A stretch of 64,000 nucleotides of DNA from Linnemannia hyalina (taxonomy: Eukaryota; Mortierellomycota; Mortierellomycetes; Mortierellales; Mortierellaceae), in NCBI GenBank assembly GCA_019671135.1, contig JAHRHY010000002.1:1860001-1924000 (forward strand). Reading direction: 5' to 3'. This document shows, in pieces, positions 17,684 to 28,876 of this stretch. Under the pieces are notes generated by a model. It was not told the origin of the DNA. It saw nothing but the letters and a program-made list of their open reading frames with translations, and did not search any database. Every line of letters begins with the position of its first letter. Position 1 is the first letter of the stretch. The position numbers and the translations under genes were made by a program.

Positions 17684-18964
17684 TTATAGACTGGTATTAT
17701 CATCTTCGTGGTTTGACATTTCCTCGTCATCATCCTTATTTGACGTTTGTTCATCATCATCATCTGAAGCAACATCTATTCCTACAAATTTCTCTTGCAT
17801 TCTTTGTAACTCAAGACCATTTTCCAGTTTGTTTTGTACTGTAACGGTTTGAGTTAACTCTGGGACAAGTTGCCTTTCTCGTGGATAATCTACTCCTTCT
17901 TCCATCCATCCACGATGATGTGGCTGCTCTTCGATGTCCACTGCTTTAACAAAGTTGCGAATATTTAGCAACAGAAGACAAAGGCGGAATGTAAGATTAA
18001 ACTCCTTTTTGGATCCAACTCTTACAATCTCCTTGTTATTAAACTTGGCGAATGTTTTCATGAGATCACCAAAGACAGCCTCTGACGTAGATCGAAATCC
18101 ACCAAACATAGCATTAAAGTTGGATTCCTCTTCGTGGAGTTGCTGTAGTCGTTTCTTACGGATGGGAAAACAGAAGTTACGCTCGTCCAACTTTTCTTTT
18201 TCCACAATATCGCCAATGTATTGTGTATATCCTCCATCGAGAGCAATACAGTCCATGCTGTCCATCTTCTTGCCAATGCCCATCTCTTGTAACATTTTCC
18301 CATCGTTGTTATCACGACATGACGCTGATTTGGATACAAAGAGAACCATTCCATTGGCATCGATGGACACTTGCGTTCTCAAACCCGATTTCTTTAACTT
18401 ATAAGAATACATTGCTGCTTTATCTTCCCCATATGTTGCTCGAGAGTCATGACCATCCAAGTAGAGAGTTACATGCTTGAACATTGGGGGATTTTTCCAA
18501 TTGGCTGTTCGAATACGAATTTCCAACGAAGAGAACATAGATGCAAAACAGCGTGTAATCTCCTTCTCAAATAATGCACGTTCCACCTTGACGAATGTGC
18601 TGTATATCAAATGGAATGTGGACTTTGGCATATACTGTGCCATGGAATCCATAGTCTCTCCAGCGACGAAAAAGTACAAGAATGCAATTCCTTTCTCAAG
18701 TGCGTTATATGGACCAGGGAAATAGTGTTTACTCCAGATGGTAGATAGAAAGAAAAACACTGGTATGGCTCCAAGTCTCTTCATCAACACCTTTTTCATA
18801 TCCTGTATTCTTGCAATTGGTTTCAACTCTGAACGATGAAATGTCTTGACCTTTGGGCACATTGGCCACGGTTCATCAAGAAATCCCCATTCGTTCTCCA
18901 ACAGATTATCAAGCAGCCGTGCAAGTTTCTTTGGCGTAGGGTTTACGATGGTATCAGTCTCCAT
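17684..18964 (-). CDS. DDE transposase-like protein, family 1 (426 aa), half element
   Basis: Full open copy of the protein at 5162-6442, with Ser200 and Arg217, as in copy E. All acidic catalytic candidates are present. Its element lacks a complete Rep-like gene, the 90-aa gene and the 130-aa gene. Confidence 0.85.
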   Translation of the reverse strand: METDTIVNPTPKKLARLLDNLLENEWGFLDEPWPMCPKVKTFHRSELKPIARIQDMKKVLMKRLGAIPVFFFLSTIWSKHYFPGPYNALEKGIAFLYFFVAGETMDSMAQYMPKSTFHLIYSTFVKVERALFEKEITRCFASMFSSLEIRIRTANWKNPPMFKHVTLYLDGHDSRATYGEDKAAMYSYKLKKSGLRTQVSIDANGMVLFVSKSASCRDNNDGKMLQEMGIGKKMDSMDCIALDGGYTQYIGDIVEKEKLDERNFCFPIRKKRLQQLHEEESNFNAMFGGFRSTSEAVFGDLMKTFAKFNNKEIVRVGSKKEFNLTFRLCLLLLNIRNFVKAVDIEEQPHHRGWMEEGVDYPRERQLVPELTQTVTVQNKLENGLELQRMQEKFVGIDVASDDDDEQTSNKDDDEEMSNHEDDNTSL

Positions 18965-19051
18965 AATGTCGTTTTCTGCAAAAATAGGGATTATACACAC
19001 GTAATTATGTCAATTATTCCCTAGAATTCCCCAGATATGTCATATTAAGAC

Positions 19052-19368
19052 ATGGTGGGCATAGCTTAACAAAAGACGAGAAAACAGGTGTACTCCCTCG
19101 CCCAAAAAAAAGCGCTCCAACCTTTTTGTCCTGCCCGATTACCGATATGTAAAATATGTTTATGTTGATACTCTCTCCTTACGTTTTGCTCTTGTAATAC
19201 TGCTAGATAACTATGTCCATTTGGATTCTTTTGCTTTTGTATATGTACTCTTTATAGATGTATTTGTTATCTTTTTAAAAACTCCTTCCATAATTGTCTG
19301 TACAAATTCTTGCAACCTCCATTGGTATTCCATAACATATTCATCTATTTCGACCCAAGACGATTCCC
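19052..19368 (-). repeat. Family 1 TIR closing the half element (a type)
   Basis: 317-bp TIR reading outward to CGATTCCC at 19368, then directly the reading frame of the copy D 90-aa gene at codon 21. Confidence 0.92.
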
Positions 19369-19581
19369 TATGCAAAGAATCTGGAATTGTGTATGTTTAT
19401 CTATTTGGATGAATTTCTGGACTATCATCGTAATCTCTTTCCACAAGACGCCACTACATTTGGGACAAACGGCATAAAGAAACTATTGGAGGCATCCTAT
19501 CAACTCATCCGTGAGAAAATACGTAATGCGGGATTGCTTACAAATAAGGATGCTGGTGAATACATGCTTAGAAGAAACTGA
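19369..19581 (+). pseudogene. Copy D: 90-aa gene, 3' part (codons 21-90)
   Basis: In frame from the TIR end: YAKNLELCMFIYLDEFLDYH ... ending MLRRN. It is more diverged than other copies (TTFGTNG, LIREKIRNAG, TNKDAG), so D is an older or separate lineage. The first 20 codons are missing. Confidence 0.85.
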
Positions 19582-19627
19582 CAACCTAAATCTTACACTT
19601 TTTAAAACCTTAAGTATACCTTTTATT

Positions 19628-20116
19628 ATGTCGCTAACAAAAGAATCTATTGTAAATACAGCTTTCAACGAAGTTTCCCACTTGCTGTCAAATGTGGGTA
19701 GCCTAAAGTCTGCTCCACCTGGAAGTATAGAGAGAAAAGGGTTTACTAAGTTTTCGAAGCTCTTCTGCGATTCCATCATCTTTTGGGGTATATATAATTT
19801 TGCTGACAATTCCACTAAAGGTACGGCAATTGGAAAGTACATTGCGGAACTGCGCGATGCATTTAACCACATGGATTTAGATGTGGAATCCGTAAAGTTT
19901 TTGGATGCTAGGGCTGTTAAAATGGATGACAACTATTTTTCTGCACGCATGGTCAAACGCCATAGAAGGCTGTTTGTTGGAAAGGAATACCAGCATGGCT
20001 TTATTACCATTAAGGTTTCTCTAGATTTTTCACGAGCTAAGATTGTTGTGCCAATTTTGGACGGCATGTTGCCTATCTTGAACGAGAGTGGCATTGCTTT
20101 ACATGACATAGACTTC
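19628..20116 (+). pseudogene. Copy D: Rep-like gene, N-terminal fragment
   Basis: Starts MSLTKESIVNTAFNEV and reaches the first Rep-type block (LHDIDF) at about residue 163, where the 413-bp array starts. Many substitutions against B (SLKSAPPGSIERK, MDLDVESVKFLDARAVK) with the frame kept, which suggests that the lineage was under selection before breakage. Confidence 0.88.
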
Positions 20117-20942
20117 GGGAATCGTCTTGGGTCGAAATAGATGAATATGTTATGGAATACCAATGGAGGTTGCAAGAATTTGTACAGACAATTATGGAAG
20201 GAGTTTTTAAAAAGATAACAAATACATCTATAAAGAGTACATATACAAAAGCAAAAGAATCCAAATGGACATAGTTATCTAGCAGTATTACAAGAGCAAA
20301 ACGTAAGGAGAGAGTATCAACATAAACATATTTTACATATCGGTAATCGGGCAGGACAAAAAGGTTGGAGCGCTTTTTTTTGGGCGAGGGAGTACCCAAC
20401 CCACGCATTGGAATATTAAAGTAGATCAAGAGTAGATTATAAAATAAGAGATACATAATAGGTCAACGTGGGGAATATATTTGTCGCGGATATCAAAGCC
20501 AATCTGTAAAACAAAATACACATCTAAATGGGAATCGTCTTGGGTCGAAATAGATGAATATGTTATGGAATACCAATGGAGGTTGCAAGAATTTGTACAG
20601 ACAATTATGGAAGGAGTTTTTAAAAAGATAACAAATACATCTATAAAGAGTACATATACAAAAGCAAAAGAATCCAAATGGACATAGTTATCTAGCAGTA
20701 TTACAAGAGCAAAACGTAAGGAGAGAGTATCAACATAAACATATTTTACATATCGGTAATCGGGCAGGACAAAAAGGTTGGAGCGCTTTTTTTTGGGCGA
20801 GGGAGTACCCAACCCACGCATTGGAATATTAAAGTAGATCAAGAGTAGATTATAAAATAAGAGATACATAATAGGTCAACGTGGGGAATATATTTGTCGC
20901 GGATATCAAAGCCAATCTGTAAAACAAAATACACATCTAAAT
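20117..20942 (+). repeat. Two direct 413-bp units, left of element E
   Basis: Units start at 20117 and 20530, with element E continuing in register at 20943. Composition is as in the array at 10310: 279 bp of TIR plus the same 134-bp spacer. Confidence 0.94.
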
Positions 20943-21259
20943 GGGAATCGTCTTGGGTCGAAATAGATGAATATGTTATGGAATACCAATGGAGGTTGCA
21001 AGAATTTGTACAGACAATTATGGAAGGAGTTTTTAAAAAGATAACAAATACATCTATAAAGAGTACATATACAAAAGCAAAAGAATCCAAATGGACATAG
21101 TTATCTAGCAGTATTACAAGAGCAAAACGTAAGGAGAGAGTATCAACATAAACATATTTTACATATCGGTAATCGGGCAGGACAAAAAGGTTGGAGCGCT
21201 TTTTTTTGGGCGAGGGAGTACACCTGTTTTCTCGTCTTTTGTTAAGCTATGCCCACCAT
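20943..21259 (+). repeat. TIR of element E next to the 130-aa gene
   Basis: a-type 317-bp TIR reading inward to GCCCACCAT, then TTTTAAAACACC. Confidence 0.92.
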
Positions 21260-21437
21260 TTTAAAACACCTACGTTCATATAACATATATAGCATTTATA
21301 CGTGTGTCCCCGGTGAATCTCATGCATATACATCATGATGATAATGGTACCAGCTTGGTTGACAGTACATGAATTCCCTGGGAATAATTCCCATAATACT
21401 ACTTATGGAAGGTATATATATTGCACATTTTAAAAGT

Positions 21438-21830
21438 TTATTCCGATAGCTCAACAACATTGGCTGTATCTAATTCTTCCTCTTGATTTACCATGAGACC
21501 ACTGGCAAATCCTTTGATCAAGGCATTTATTATATAAATCTCCCTCTTCTGCTGGGAAATAATTTGGTTCATCTTATCCATTTCTTTCTCCAATTTTCTG
21601 ACACGTTTCTTTAACTTCTTATTCTCATACTGTAAATCATCATCGGATTGTTGCACATCCTCATCTTTCTTACATCTCCCAGATTTCACATGCTTTCCAC
21701 CATTCTTTTTTGCCTGATAGCTCTCCTTGGAAGACTTTATCTTGCATTCCTTACATGTATTTCTGGAATCATCGTAGAAATCATATAAAGGCTTCTTTTG
21801 GTCACACCTGTTGCAAATCCTTTTTGGCAT
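21438..21830 (-). CDS. Zinc-ribbon/coiled-coil protein, family 1 (130 aa), element E
   Basis: As 8686-9078 but Leu15 (KKPLYDFY), shared with copy H. Zinc ligands C6, C9, C26 and C29 and the coiled coil are intact. Confidence 0.8.
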   Translation of the reverse strand: MPKRICNRCDQKKPLYDFYDDSRNTCKECKIKSSKESYQAKKNGGKHVKSGRCKKDEDVQQSDDDLQYENKKLKKRVRKLEKEMDKMNQIISQQKREIYIINALIKGFASGLMVNQEEELDTANVVELSE

Positions 21831-22026
21831 ATTAGGCGGAATGGTGATCTCTTGATAGTTGATATACCACGTTTTTTCCCGGGAATATTTCTCTCAATGT
21901 TTGTGTTTGAGGGCATACACAACAATATCTAATATAGATGTCAAGTTGTATCTATTCAAGGGAGTAATTGACAAATAGGTATATAGGGGGATGAGCATTT
22001 AGACGTCTTATCGCCGCAAATATATT

Positions 22027-22299
22027 ATGCCCAGGCCTACACGTTTAACCAAAGCACGCCAGCAGGAAGTTGTTGCAGATTTTATTTATGAGAAGAATCT
22101 GGAATTGTGTATGTTTGTCTATTTGGATGAATTTTTAGATTATCATCGTAACCTCTTTCCACAAGATGCCACTATATTTGGCACTAACGGCATAAAAAAG
22201 TTATTAGAGGCATCTTATCAACTCCTACGTGACAAAATACGTGCAGATGGATTACTTACCGAGAAAGACGCTGGTGAATATATGCTTAGAAAAAAATGA
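22027..22299 (+). CDS. Small basic protein, family 1 (90 aa), element E
   Basis: As 8217-8489 with Tyr39. Preceded by TATATAGGGGG in the divergent promoter region and followed, after 45 bp with a TTTTTAAAA box, by the Rep-like gene. Confidence 0.75.
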   Translation: MPRPTRLTKARQQEVVADFIYEKNLELCMFVYLDEFLDYHRNLFPQDATIFGTNGIKKLLEASYQLLRDKIRADGLLTEKDAGEYMLRKK

Positions 22300-22344
22300 C
22301 GACCTAAATTATAGACTTTTTAAAACCTAAGTATACCTTTTATT

Positions 22345-24048
22345 ATGTCGCCAACAAAAGAATCTCTGATAAACAAAGCCATCAACGAAATTTCCCATTT
22401 GCTGTCAAATGTGGGTAATCTACAGTCAGCACCATTTGGCAGTGTGGAGAGAAAAGGATTCACCAAATTCTCCAAACTCTTTTGCGATTCCATCATCTTT
22501 TGGGGTATATATAACTTTGCTGACGATACCACTAAAGGTACAGCAATTGGAAAGTACATTGCTGAACTGCGCGATGCATTTAACCACACCGATTTAATTG
22601 TGGAATCTGTAAAGTTGGTCGATGCTAGGCAGGTTAAAATGGATGATAACTATTTTTCTCCGCGCATGGTCAAACGCCATAGAAAGTTGTTTGTTGGAAA
22701 AGAATACCAACAGGGATTTATTGCCATCAAGGTTTCTTTAGATTTTTCCCGCGCAAAGATTGTTGTGCCAATTTTGACGAACATGTTGTCTAGCTTGAAC
22801 GAGAGCGGCATTGCTTTACATGACATAGACTTTGCCTATGATTGTACACGTATTACCACACGACTGCACGTGGAGAGATTGCTAAAACAAACGAAAACTA
22901 CAAAAATTGTCGATGATGTGGGAAGAGTAGGACATCATTGTATTTCATGGAGAGGTCGAAAAGGGGATACAAAGAATATCCGATATAAGGTGTATAACAA
23001 ATTTGTCCAGATTTTGGAAAGTGCCGAGGTGCGAAAGAGCCTTGGTTCACGTTTGGAGGATTTGGTGGAGAAAGAAACAGCATTTGGACGACGAGTTAAA
23101 AAATATAAAAAGCATGGTTATAGTCGTATCGAGCTGACGTTTGAAGGTTCATCTTTGAGATCTCTTCAGTCATATCAAGACGAAATGGACAAGACAAAGA
23201 ATCTCTTGAAGAAATGTAAAACATTTAAATGTTCCTTTGAGATGCAGTGGGAGGAACGTGCAAAATGCATTACCTCGATGGTGGCTGTACATTTTCCACA
23301 TGAGAAACTGTTTGCTTATTGTCACTGGTGGAATTCGGTAACCTCTAAGAAGTATGGATATATGTGGCAAAACTTTAAGAACCCCGAGCTTATTACACTT
23401 TTGCTGGCTAACTATTCCTTTAACGATAGACCTATATATTTTGTGGAAGGACATGTAGAAGAGGTAAATGGGAAAGATGAAGTTATTTTGGGCGAAATAA
23501 GGACATTTAAGCGCGAGCCTGGATGTACTGCCATCACGCTAGTTGCTGGCTCGCAAAAAGGAATGTTTCCTTCGAGGGATGCATCTTCTAACGTCATTCG
23601 TAAATTTAGCAAAGTTGGAATTGTGGAAGTTGACAACATCTCTATTGCCTGGCCAAAGCGTGTTCATAACAGGTATAGTGCCCCACTTGCAGATATCTTC
23701 GAATATGATGAAGATACAGTAGATACAAATGTATTACATCTGAAAACTATTCATCTTTCGATGTATACTGCAGCCGACCGAATTCTAAAGCCTGATGAGG
23801 AGTATACCATTGTAGCGGCCGGTCTCAAAGAATTTCGTTCTGAACATCGTTGGCATTTTATTACAGCATGTGGCATAAAGGTGCGCGCAGGAAAATCGTT
23901 GGCAAAGATTTGGACACCATGGCGTGTGGAGCATCTTCAAGGTCTACAGAGAATTGGTAGTGTGAAAGGTGTGCCGTTCATGACATTTCGAGCGATTAGA
24001 GTGGTTAATTCACATAATATACTTGATATGAAGTGCGAGCGCGTTTGA
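22345..24048 (+). CDS. Rep-like protein, family 1 (567 aa), element E
   Basis: As 6468-8171 with two changes seen: Asn85Ile and Val471Leu. The Asn85Ile change also occurs in the fragment at 51849-52171. All three Rep_trans-like blocks are intact. The stop faces the transposase stop across 35 bp containing GTTTTTAAAAAC. Confidence 0.82.
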   Translation: MSPTKESLINKAINEISHLLSNVGNLQSAPFGSVERKGFTKFSKLFCDSIIFWGIYNFADDTTKGTAIGKYIAELRDAFNHTDLIVESVKLVDARQVKMDDNYFSPRMVKRHRKLFVGKEYQQGFIAIKVSLDFSRAKIVVPILTNMLSSLNESGIALHDIDFAYDCTRITTRLHVERLLKQTKTTKIVDDVGRVGHHCISWRGRKGDTKNIRYKVYNKFVQILESAEVRKSLGSRLEDLVEKETAFGRRVKKYKKHGYSRIELTFEGSSLRSLQSYQDEMDKTKNLLKKCKTFKCSFEMQWEERAKCITSMVAVHFPHEKLFAYCHWWNSVTSKKYGYMWQNFKNPELITLLLANYSFNDRPIYFVEGHVEEVNGKDEVILGEIRTFKREPGCTAITLVAGSQKGMFPSRDASSNVIRKFSKVGIVEVDNISIAWPKRVHNRYSAPLADIFEYDEDTVDTNVLHLKTIHLSMYTAADRILKPDEEYTIVAAGLKEFRSEHRWHFITACGIKVRAGKSLAKIWTPWRVEHLQGLQRIGSVKGVPFMTFRAIRVVNSHNILDMKCERV

Positions 24049-24083
24049 GAGGTTTTTAAAAACTTTGGAAAGACTTTTGTTAA

Positions 24084-25364
24084 TTATAGACTGGTATTAT
24101 CATCTTCGTGGTTTGACATTTCCTCGTCATCATCCTTATTTGACGTTTGTTCATCATCATCATCTGAAGCAACATCTATTCCTACAAATTTCTCTTGCAT
24201 TCTTTGTAACTCAAGACCATTTTCCAGTTTGTTTTGTACTGTAACGGTTTGAGTTAACTCTGGGACAAGTTGCCTTTCTCGTGGATAATCTACTCCTTCT
24301 TCCATCCATCCACGATGATGTGGCTGCTCTTCGATGTCCACTGCTTTAACAAAGTTGCGAATATTTAGCAACAGAAGACAAAGGCGGAATGTAAGATTAA
24401 ACTCCTTTTTGGATCCAACTCTTACAATCTCCTTGTTATTAAACTTGGCGAATGTTTTCATGAGATCACCAAAGACAGCCTCTGACGTAGATCGAAATCC
24501 ACCAAACATAGCATTAAAGTTGGATTCCTCTTCGTGGAGTTGCTGTAGTCGTTTCTTACGGATGGGAAAACAGAAGTTACGCTCGTCCAACTTTTCTTTT
24601 TCCACAATATCGCCAATGTATTGTGTATATCCTCCATCGAGAGCAATACAGTCCATGCTGTCCATCTTCTTGCCAATGCCCATCTCTTGTAACATTTTCC
24701 CATCGTTGTTATCACGACATGACGCTGATTTGGATACAAAGAGAACCATTCCATTGGCATCGATGGACACTTGCGTTCTCAAACCCGATTTCTTTAACTT
24801 ATAAGAATACATTGCTGCTTTATCTTCCCCATATGTTGCTCGAGAGTCATGACCATCCAAGTAGAGAGTTACATGCTTGAACATTGGGGGATTTTTCCAA
24901 TTGGCTGTTCGAATACGAATTTCCAACGAAGAGAACATAGATGCAAAACAGCGTGTAATCTCCTTCTCAAATAATGCACGTTCCACCTTGACGAATGTGC
25001 TGTATATCAAATGGAATGTGGACTTTGGCATATACTGTGCCATGGAATCCATAGTCTCTCCAGCGACGAAAAAGTACAAGAATGCAATTCCTTTCTCAAG
25101 TGCGTTATATGGACCAGGGAAATAGTGTTTACTCCAGATGGTAGATAGAAAGAAAAACACTGGTATGGCTCCAAGTCTCTTCATCAACACCTTTTTCATA
25201 TCCTGTATTCTTGCAATTGGTTTCAACTCTGAACGATGAAATGTCTTGACCTTTGGGCACATTGGCCACGGTTCATCAAGAAATCCCCATTCGTTCTCCA
25301 ACAGATTATCAAGCAGCCGTGCAAGTTTCTTTGGCGTAGGGTTTACGATGGTATCAGTCTCCAT
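24084..25364 (-). CDS. DDE transposase-like protein, family 1 (426 aa), element E
   Basis: As 5162-6442 with Ser200 and Arg217. D170, D173, D243 and E295 are present. Confidence 0.85.
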   Translation of the reverse strand: METDTIVNPTPKKLARLLDNLLENEWGFLDEPWPMCPKVKTFHRSELKPIARIQDMKKVLMKRLGAIPVFFFLSTIWSKHYFPGPYNALEKGIAFLYFFVAGETMDSMAQYMPKSTFHLIYSTFVKVERALFEKEITRCFASMFSSLEIRIRTANWKNPPMFKHVTLYLDGHDSRATYGEDKAAMYSYKLKKSGLRTQVSIDANGMVLFVSKSASCRDNNDGKMLQEMGIGKKMDSMDCIALDGGYTQYIGDIVEKEKLDERNFCFPIRKKRLQQLHEEESNFNAMFGGFRSTSEAVFGDLMKTFAKFNNKEIVRVGSKKEFNLTFRLCLLLLNIRNFVKAVDIEEQPHHRGWMEEGVDYPRERQLVPELTQTVTVQNKLENGLELQRMQEKFVGIDVASDDDDEQTSNKDDDEEMSNHEDDNTSL

Positions 25365-25451
25365 AATGTCGTTTTCTGCAAAAATAGGGATTATACACAC
25401 GTAATTATGTCAATTATTCCCTAGAATTCCCCAGATATGTCATATTAAGAC

Positions 25452-25768
25452 ATGGTGGGCATAGCTTAACAAAAGACGAGAAAACAGGTGTACTCCCTCG
25501 CCCAAAAAAAAGCGCTCCAACCTTTTTGTCCTGCCCGATTACCGATATGTAAAATATGTTTATGTTGATACTCTCTCCTTACGTTTTGCTCTTGTAATAC
25601 TGCTAGATAACTATGTCCATTTGGATTCTTTTGCTTTTGTATATGTACTCTTTATAGATGTATTTGTTATCTTTTTAAAAACTCCTTCCATAATTGTCTG
25701 TACAAATTCTTGCAACCTCCATTGGTATTCCATAACATATTCATCTATTTCGACCCAAGACGATTCCC
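25452..25768 (-). repeat. TIR of element E next to the transposase-like gene
   Basis: a-type 317-bp TIR reading outward to CGATTCCC, continuous with the array on its right. Confidence 0.92.
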
Positions 25769-26594
25769 ATTTAGATGTGTATTTTGTTTTACAGATTGGC
25801 TTTGATATCCGCGACAAATATATTCCCCACGTTGACCTATTATGTATCTCTTATTTTATAATCTACTCTTGATCTACTTTAATATTCCAATGCGTGGGTT
25901 GGGTACTCCCTCGCCCAAAAAAAAGCGCTCCAACCTTTTTGTCCTGCCCGATTACCGATATGTAAAATATGTTTATGTTGATACTCTCTCCTTACGTTTT
26001 GCTCTTGTAATACTGCTAGATAACTATGTCCATTTGGATTCTTTTGCTTTTGTATATGTACTCTTTATAGATGTATTTGTTATCTTTTTAAAAACTCCTT
26101 CCATAATTGTCTGTACAAATTCTTGCAACCTCCATTGGTATTCCATAACATATTCATCTATTTCGACCCAAGACGATTCCCATTTAGATGTGTATTTTGT
26201 TTTACAGATTGGCTTTGATATCCGCGACAAATATATTCCCCACGTTGACCTATTATGTATCTCTTATTTTATAATCTACTCTTGATCTACTTTAATATTC
26301 CAATGCGTGGGTTGGGTACTCCCTCGCCCAAAAAAAAGCGCTCCAACCTTTTTGTCCTGCCCGATTACCGATATGTAAAATATGTTTATGTTGATACTCT
26401 CTCCTTACGTTTTGCTCTTGTAATACTGCTAGATAACTATGTCCATTTGGATTCTTTTGCTTTTGTATATGTACTCTTTATAGATGTATTTGTTATCTTT
26501 TTAAAAACTCCTTCCATAATTGTCTGTACAAATTCTTGCAACCTCCATTGGTATTCCACAACATATTCATCTATTTCGACCCAAGACGATTCCC
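25769..26594 (-). repeat. Two direct 413-bp units, right of element E
   Basis: Units end at 26181 and 26594, each closing CGATTCCC, in the orientation opposite to the units on the left. The last unit has one visible difference (CCACAACAT for CCATAACAT). The array ends inside the TIR of copy F. Confidence 0.94.
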
Positions 26595-26786
26595 TATACA
26601 AAAGCAAAAGAATCCAAATGGACATAGTTATCTAGCAGTATTACAAGAGCAAAACATAAGGAAAGAGTATCAACATAAACATATTTTACATATCGGTAAT
26701 CACCGAGACAAAAGTGGTAGAAGCGCTTTATTTTGGCCGAGGGGGTACACCTATTTTCTCGACTTTTGTTAAGCTATGCCCACCAT
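26595..26786 (+). repeat. Copy F left TIR, inner part only
   Basis: Starts at TATACAAAAGC, the middle of a TIR, and ends GCCCACCAT. It is a third TIR type: CACCGAGACAAAAGTGG in the variable part and GCTTTATTTTGGCCGAGGGGG where others have T8 GGGCGAGGGAG. The outer ~125 bp are replaced by the element E array. Confidence 0.88.
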
Positions 26787-26872
26787 TTCTTAATATGAGA
26801 TATCTGGGAATTCAAGGGAATAATTGGCATATATAAGTGTGTATACTCCCAGTTTTTGCAGAAAACGACATT

Positions 26873-28153
26873 ATGGAGACTGATACTGCTGAAAACCCTA
26901 CGCCAAAGAAACTTGCACGGCTGCTTGATACTCTATTGGAGAACGAATGGGGATTCCTTGATGAACCGTGGCCATTGTGCCCAAAGGTCAAGACATTTCA
27001 TCGTTCAGAGTTGAAACCAATCGCAAGAATACAGGATATGAAAAAGGTGTTGATGAAGCGACTTGGACCCATCCCAGTGTTTTTCTTTCTATCTACCATT
27101 TGGAGTAAACACTATTTCCCTGGTCCATATAACGCACTTGAGAAAGGAATTGCATTCTTGTACTTTTTCGTCGCTGGAGAGACTATGGATTCCATGGCAC
27201 AGTATATGCCAAAGTCCACATTCCATTTGATATACAGCACATTTGTCAAGGTGGAACGTGCATTATTTGAGAAGGAGATTACACGCTGTTTTGCATCTAT
27301 GTTCTCTTCGTTGGAAATTCGTATTCGAACAGCCAATTGGAAAAATCCCCCAATGTTCAAGCATGTAACTCTCTACTTGGATGGTCATGACTCTCGAGCA
27401 ACATATGGGGAAGATAAAGCAGCAATGTATTCTTATAAGCTAAAGAAATCGGGTTTGAGAACGCAAGTGGCCATCGATGCCAATGGAATGGTTCTCTTTG
27501 TATCCAAATCGGCATCATGTCGTGATAACAACGACGGGAAAATGCTACAAGAGATGGGCATTGGTAAGAAGATCGATAGCATGGACTGTATTGCCCTTGA
27601 TGGAGGATATACACAATACATTGGCGATATTGTGGAAAAAGAAAAGTTGGACGAGCGTAACTTCTGTTTTCCCATCCGTAAGAAACGACTACAGCAACTC
27701 CACGAAGAGGAATCCAACTTTAATGCTATGTTTGGTGGATTTCGATCTACGTCAGAGGCAGTCTTTGGTGATCTCATGAAAACATTCGTCAAGTTTAACA
27801 ACAAGGAGATTGTAAGAGTTGGATCCAAAAAGGAGTTTAATCTTACATTCCGCCTTTGTCTTCTCTTGCTAAATATTCGCAACTTTGTTAAAGCAGTGGA
27901 CATTGAAGAGCAGCCACATCATCGTGGATGGATGGAAGAAGGAGTAGATTATCCACGAGAAAGGCAACTTGTCCCAGAGTTAACACAAACCGTTACAGTA
28001 CAAAACAAACTGGAAAATGGTCTTGAGTTACAAAGAATGCAAGAGAAATTTGTAGGAATAGATGTTGCTTCAGATGATGATGATGAACAAACGTCAAATA
28101 AGGATGATGACGAGGAAATGTCAAACCACGAAGATGATAATACCAGTCTATAA
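26873..28153 (+). CDS. DDE transposase-like protein, family 1 (426 aa), copy F
   Basis: Full open copy with more changes than others: Ala6, Glu7, Thr20, Leu35, Pro66, Arg217, Ile234 and Val306 among those seen. All DDE candidates are kept. The frame runs upstream through CTCCCAGTTTTTGCAG, the possible splice acceptor; the first ATG is METDTAEN. Confidence 0.85.
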   Translation: METDTAENPTPKKLARLLDTLLENEWGFLDEPWPLCPKVKTFHRSELKPIARIQDMKKVLMKRLGPIPVFFFLSTIWSKHYFPGPYNALEKGIAFLYFFVAGETMDSMAQYMPKSTFHLIYSTFVKVERALFEKEITRCFASMFSSLEIRIRTANWKNPPMFKHVTLYLDGHDSRATYGEDKAAMYSYKLKKSGLRTQVAIDANGMVLFVSKSASCRDNNDGKMLQEMGIGKKIDSMDCIALDGGYTQYIGDIVEKEKLDERNFCFPIRKKRLQQLHEEESNFNAMFGGFRSTSEAVFGDLMKTFVKFNNKEIVRVGSKKEFNLTFRLCLLLLNIRNFVKAVDIEEQPHHRGWMEEGVDYPRERQLVPELTQTVTVQNKLENGLELQRMQEKFVGIDVASDDDDEQTSNKDDDEEMSNHEDDNTSL

Positions 28154-28188
28154 TTAACAAAAGTCTTTCCAAAGTTTTTAAAAACCTC

Positions 28189-28876
28189 TCAAACGCGCTC
28201 GCACTTCATATCGTCCTCGCCATGAATACGAACCTTTTTTACTGCACGAAATGTCATCAACGGTACACCTTGCACACTACCAATTCTCTGTAGACCTTGA
28301 AGATGCTCCACACGCCATGGTCTCCAAATCTTTGCCAACGATTTACCTGCGCGCACCTTTATGCCACATGCTGTAATAAAATGCCAACGACGTTCAGAAC
28401 GAAATTCTTTGAGACCGGCGGCCACAATGGTATACTCTTCATCGGGCGTTAGAATTCGGTCGGCTGCAGTATACATCGAAAGATGAATAGTTTTCAGATG
28501 TAACACATTTGTGTCTACTGTATCTTCATCATATTCGAAGATATCTGCAAGTGGGGCACTATACCTGTTATGAACACGCTTTGGCCAGGCAATAGAGATG
28601 TTGTCAACTTCCACAATTCCAACTTTGCTAAATTTACGAATGACGTTAGAAGATGCATCCCTCGAAGGAAACATTCCTTTTTGCGAGCCAGCAACTAGTG
28701 TGATGGCAGTACATCCAGGCTCGCGCTTAAATGTCCTTATTTCGCCCAAAATAACTTTCTCTTTCCCATTTACCTCTTCTACATGTCCTTCCACAAAGTA
28801 TATAGGTCTATTATTAAAGGAATTGTTAGCCAGCAAAAGTGTAATAAGCTCGGGGTTCTTAAAGTTTTGCCACATA
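28189..28876 (-). pseudogene. Copy F Rep-like gene, C-terminal fragment
   Basis: Codons about 340-567, starting at MWQNFKNPEL where a b-type TIR cuts in. The ending is VKKVRIHGEDDMKCERV as in copy A, so A and F share a lineage. Rep-type motifs are lost. Confidence 0.9.

Larger units (their letters stand above)
20943..25768 (-). mobile_element. Family 1 element E, complete, arrays on both sides
   Basis: Inverted relative to B and C. TIRs at 20943-21259 and 25452-25768; all four genes open. Two 413-bp units lie outside each TIR in mirror orientation, so the whole block 20117-26594 is bounded by 1,143-bp inverted repeats. The left flank is the copy D Rep-like gene and the right flank is the middle of another TIR, so no target duplication is seen. 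Confidence 0.93.

Noticed and set aside
17931..18404. Antisense frames of 127-156 codons opposite the family 1 transposase-like gene.
   Set aside because: They are shadows of the well-supported DDE frame on the other strand, with no start context or motifs of their own.
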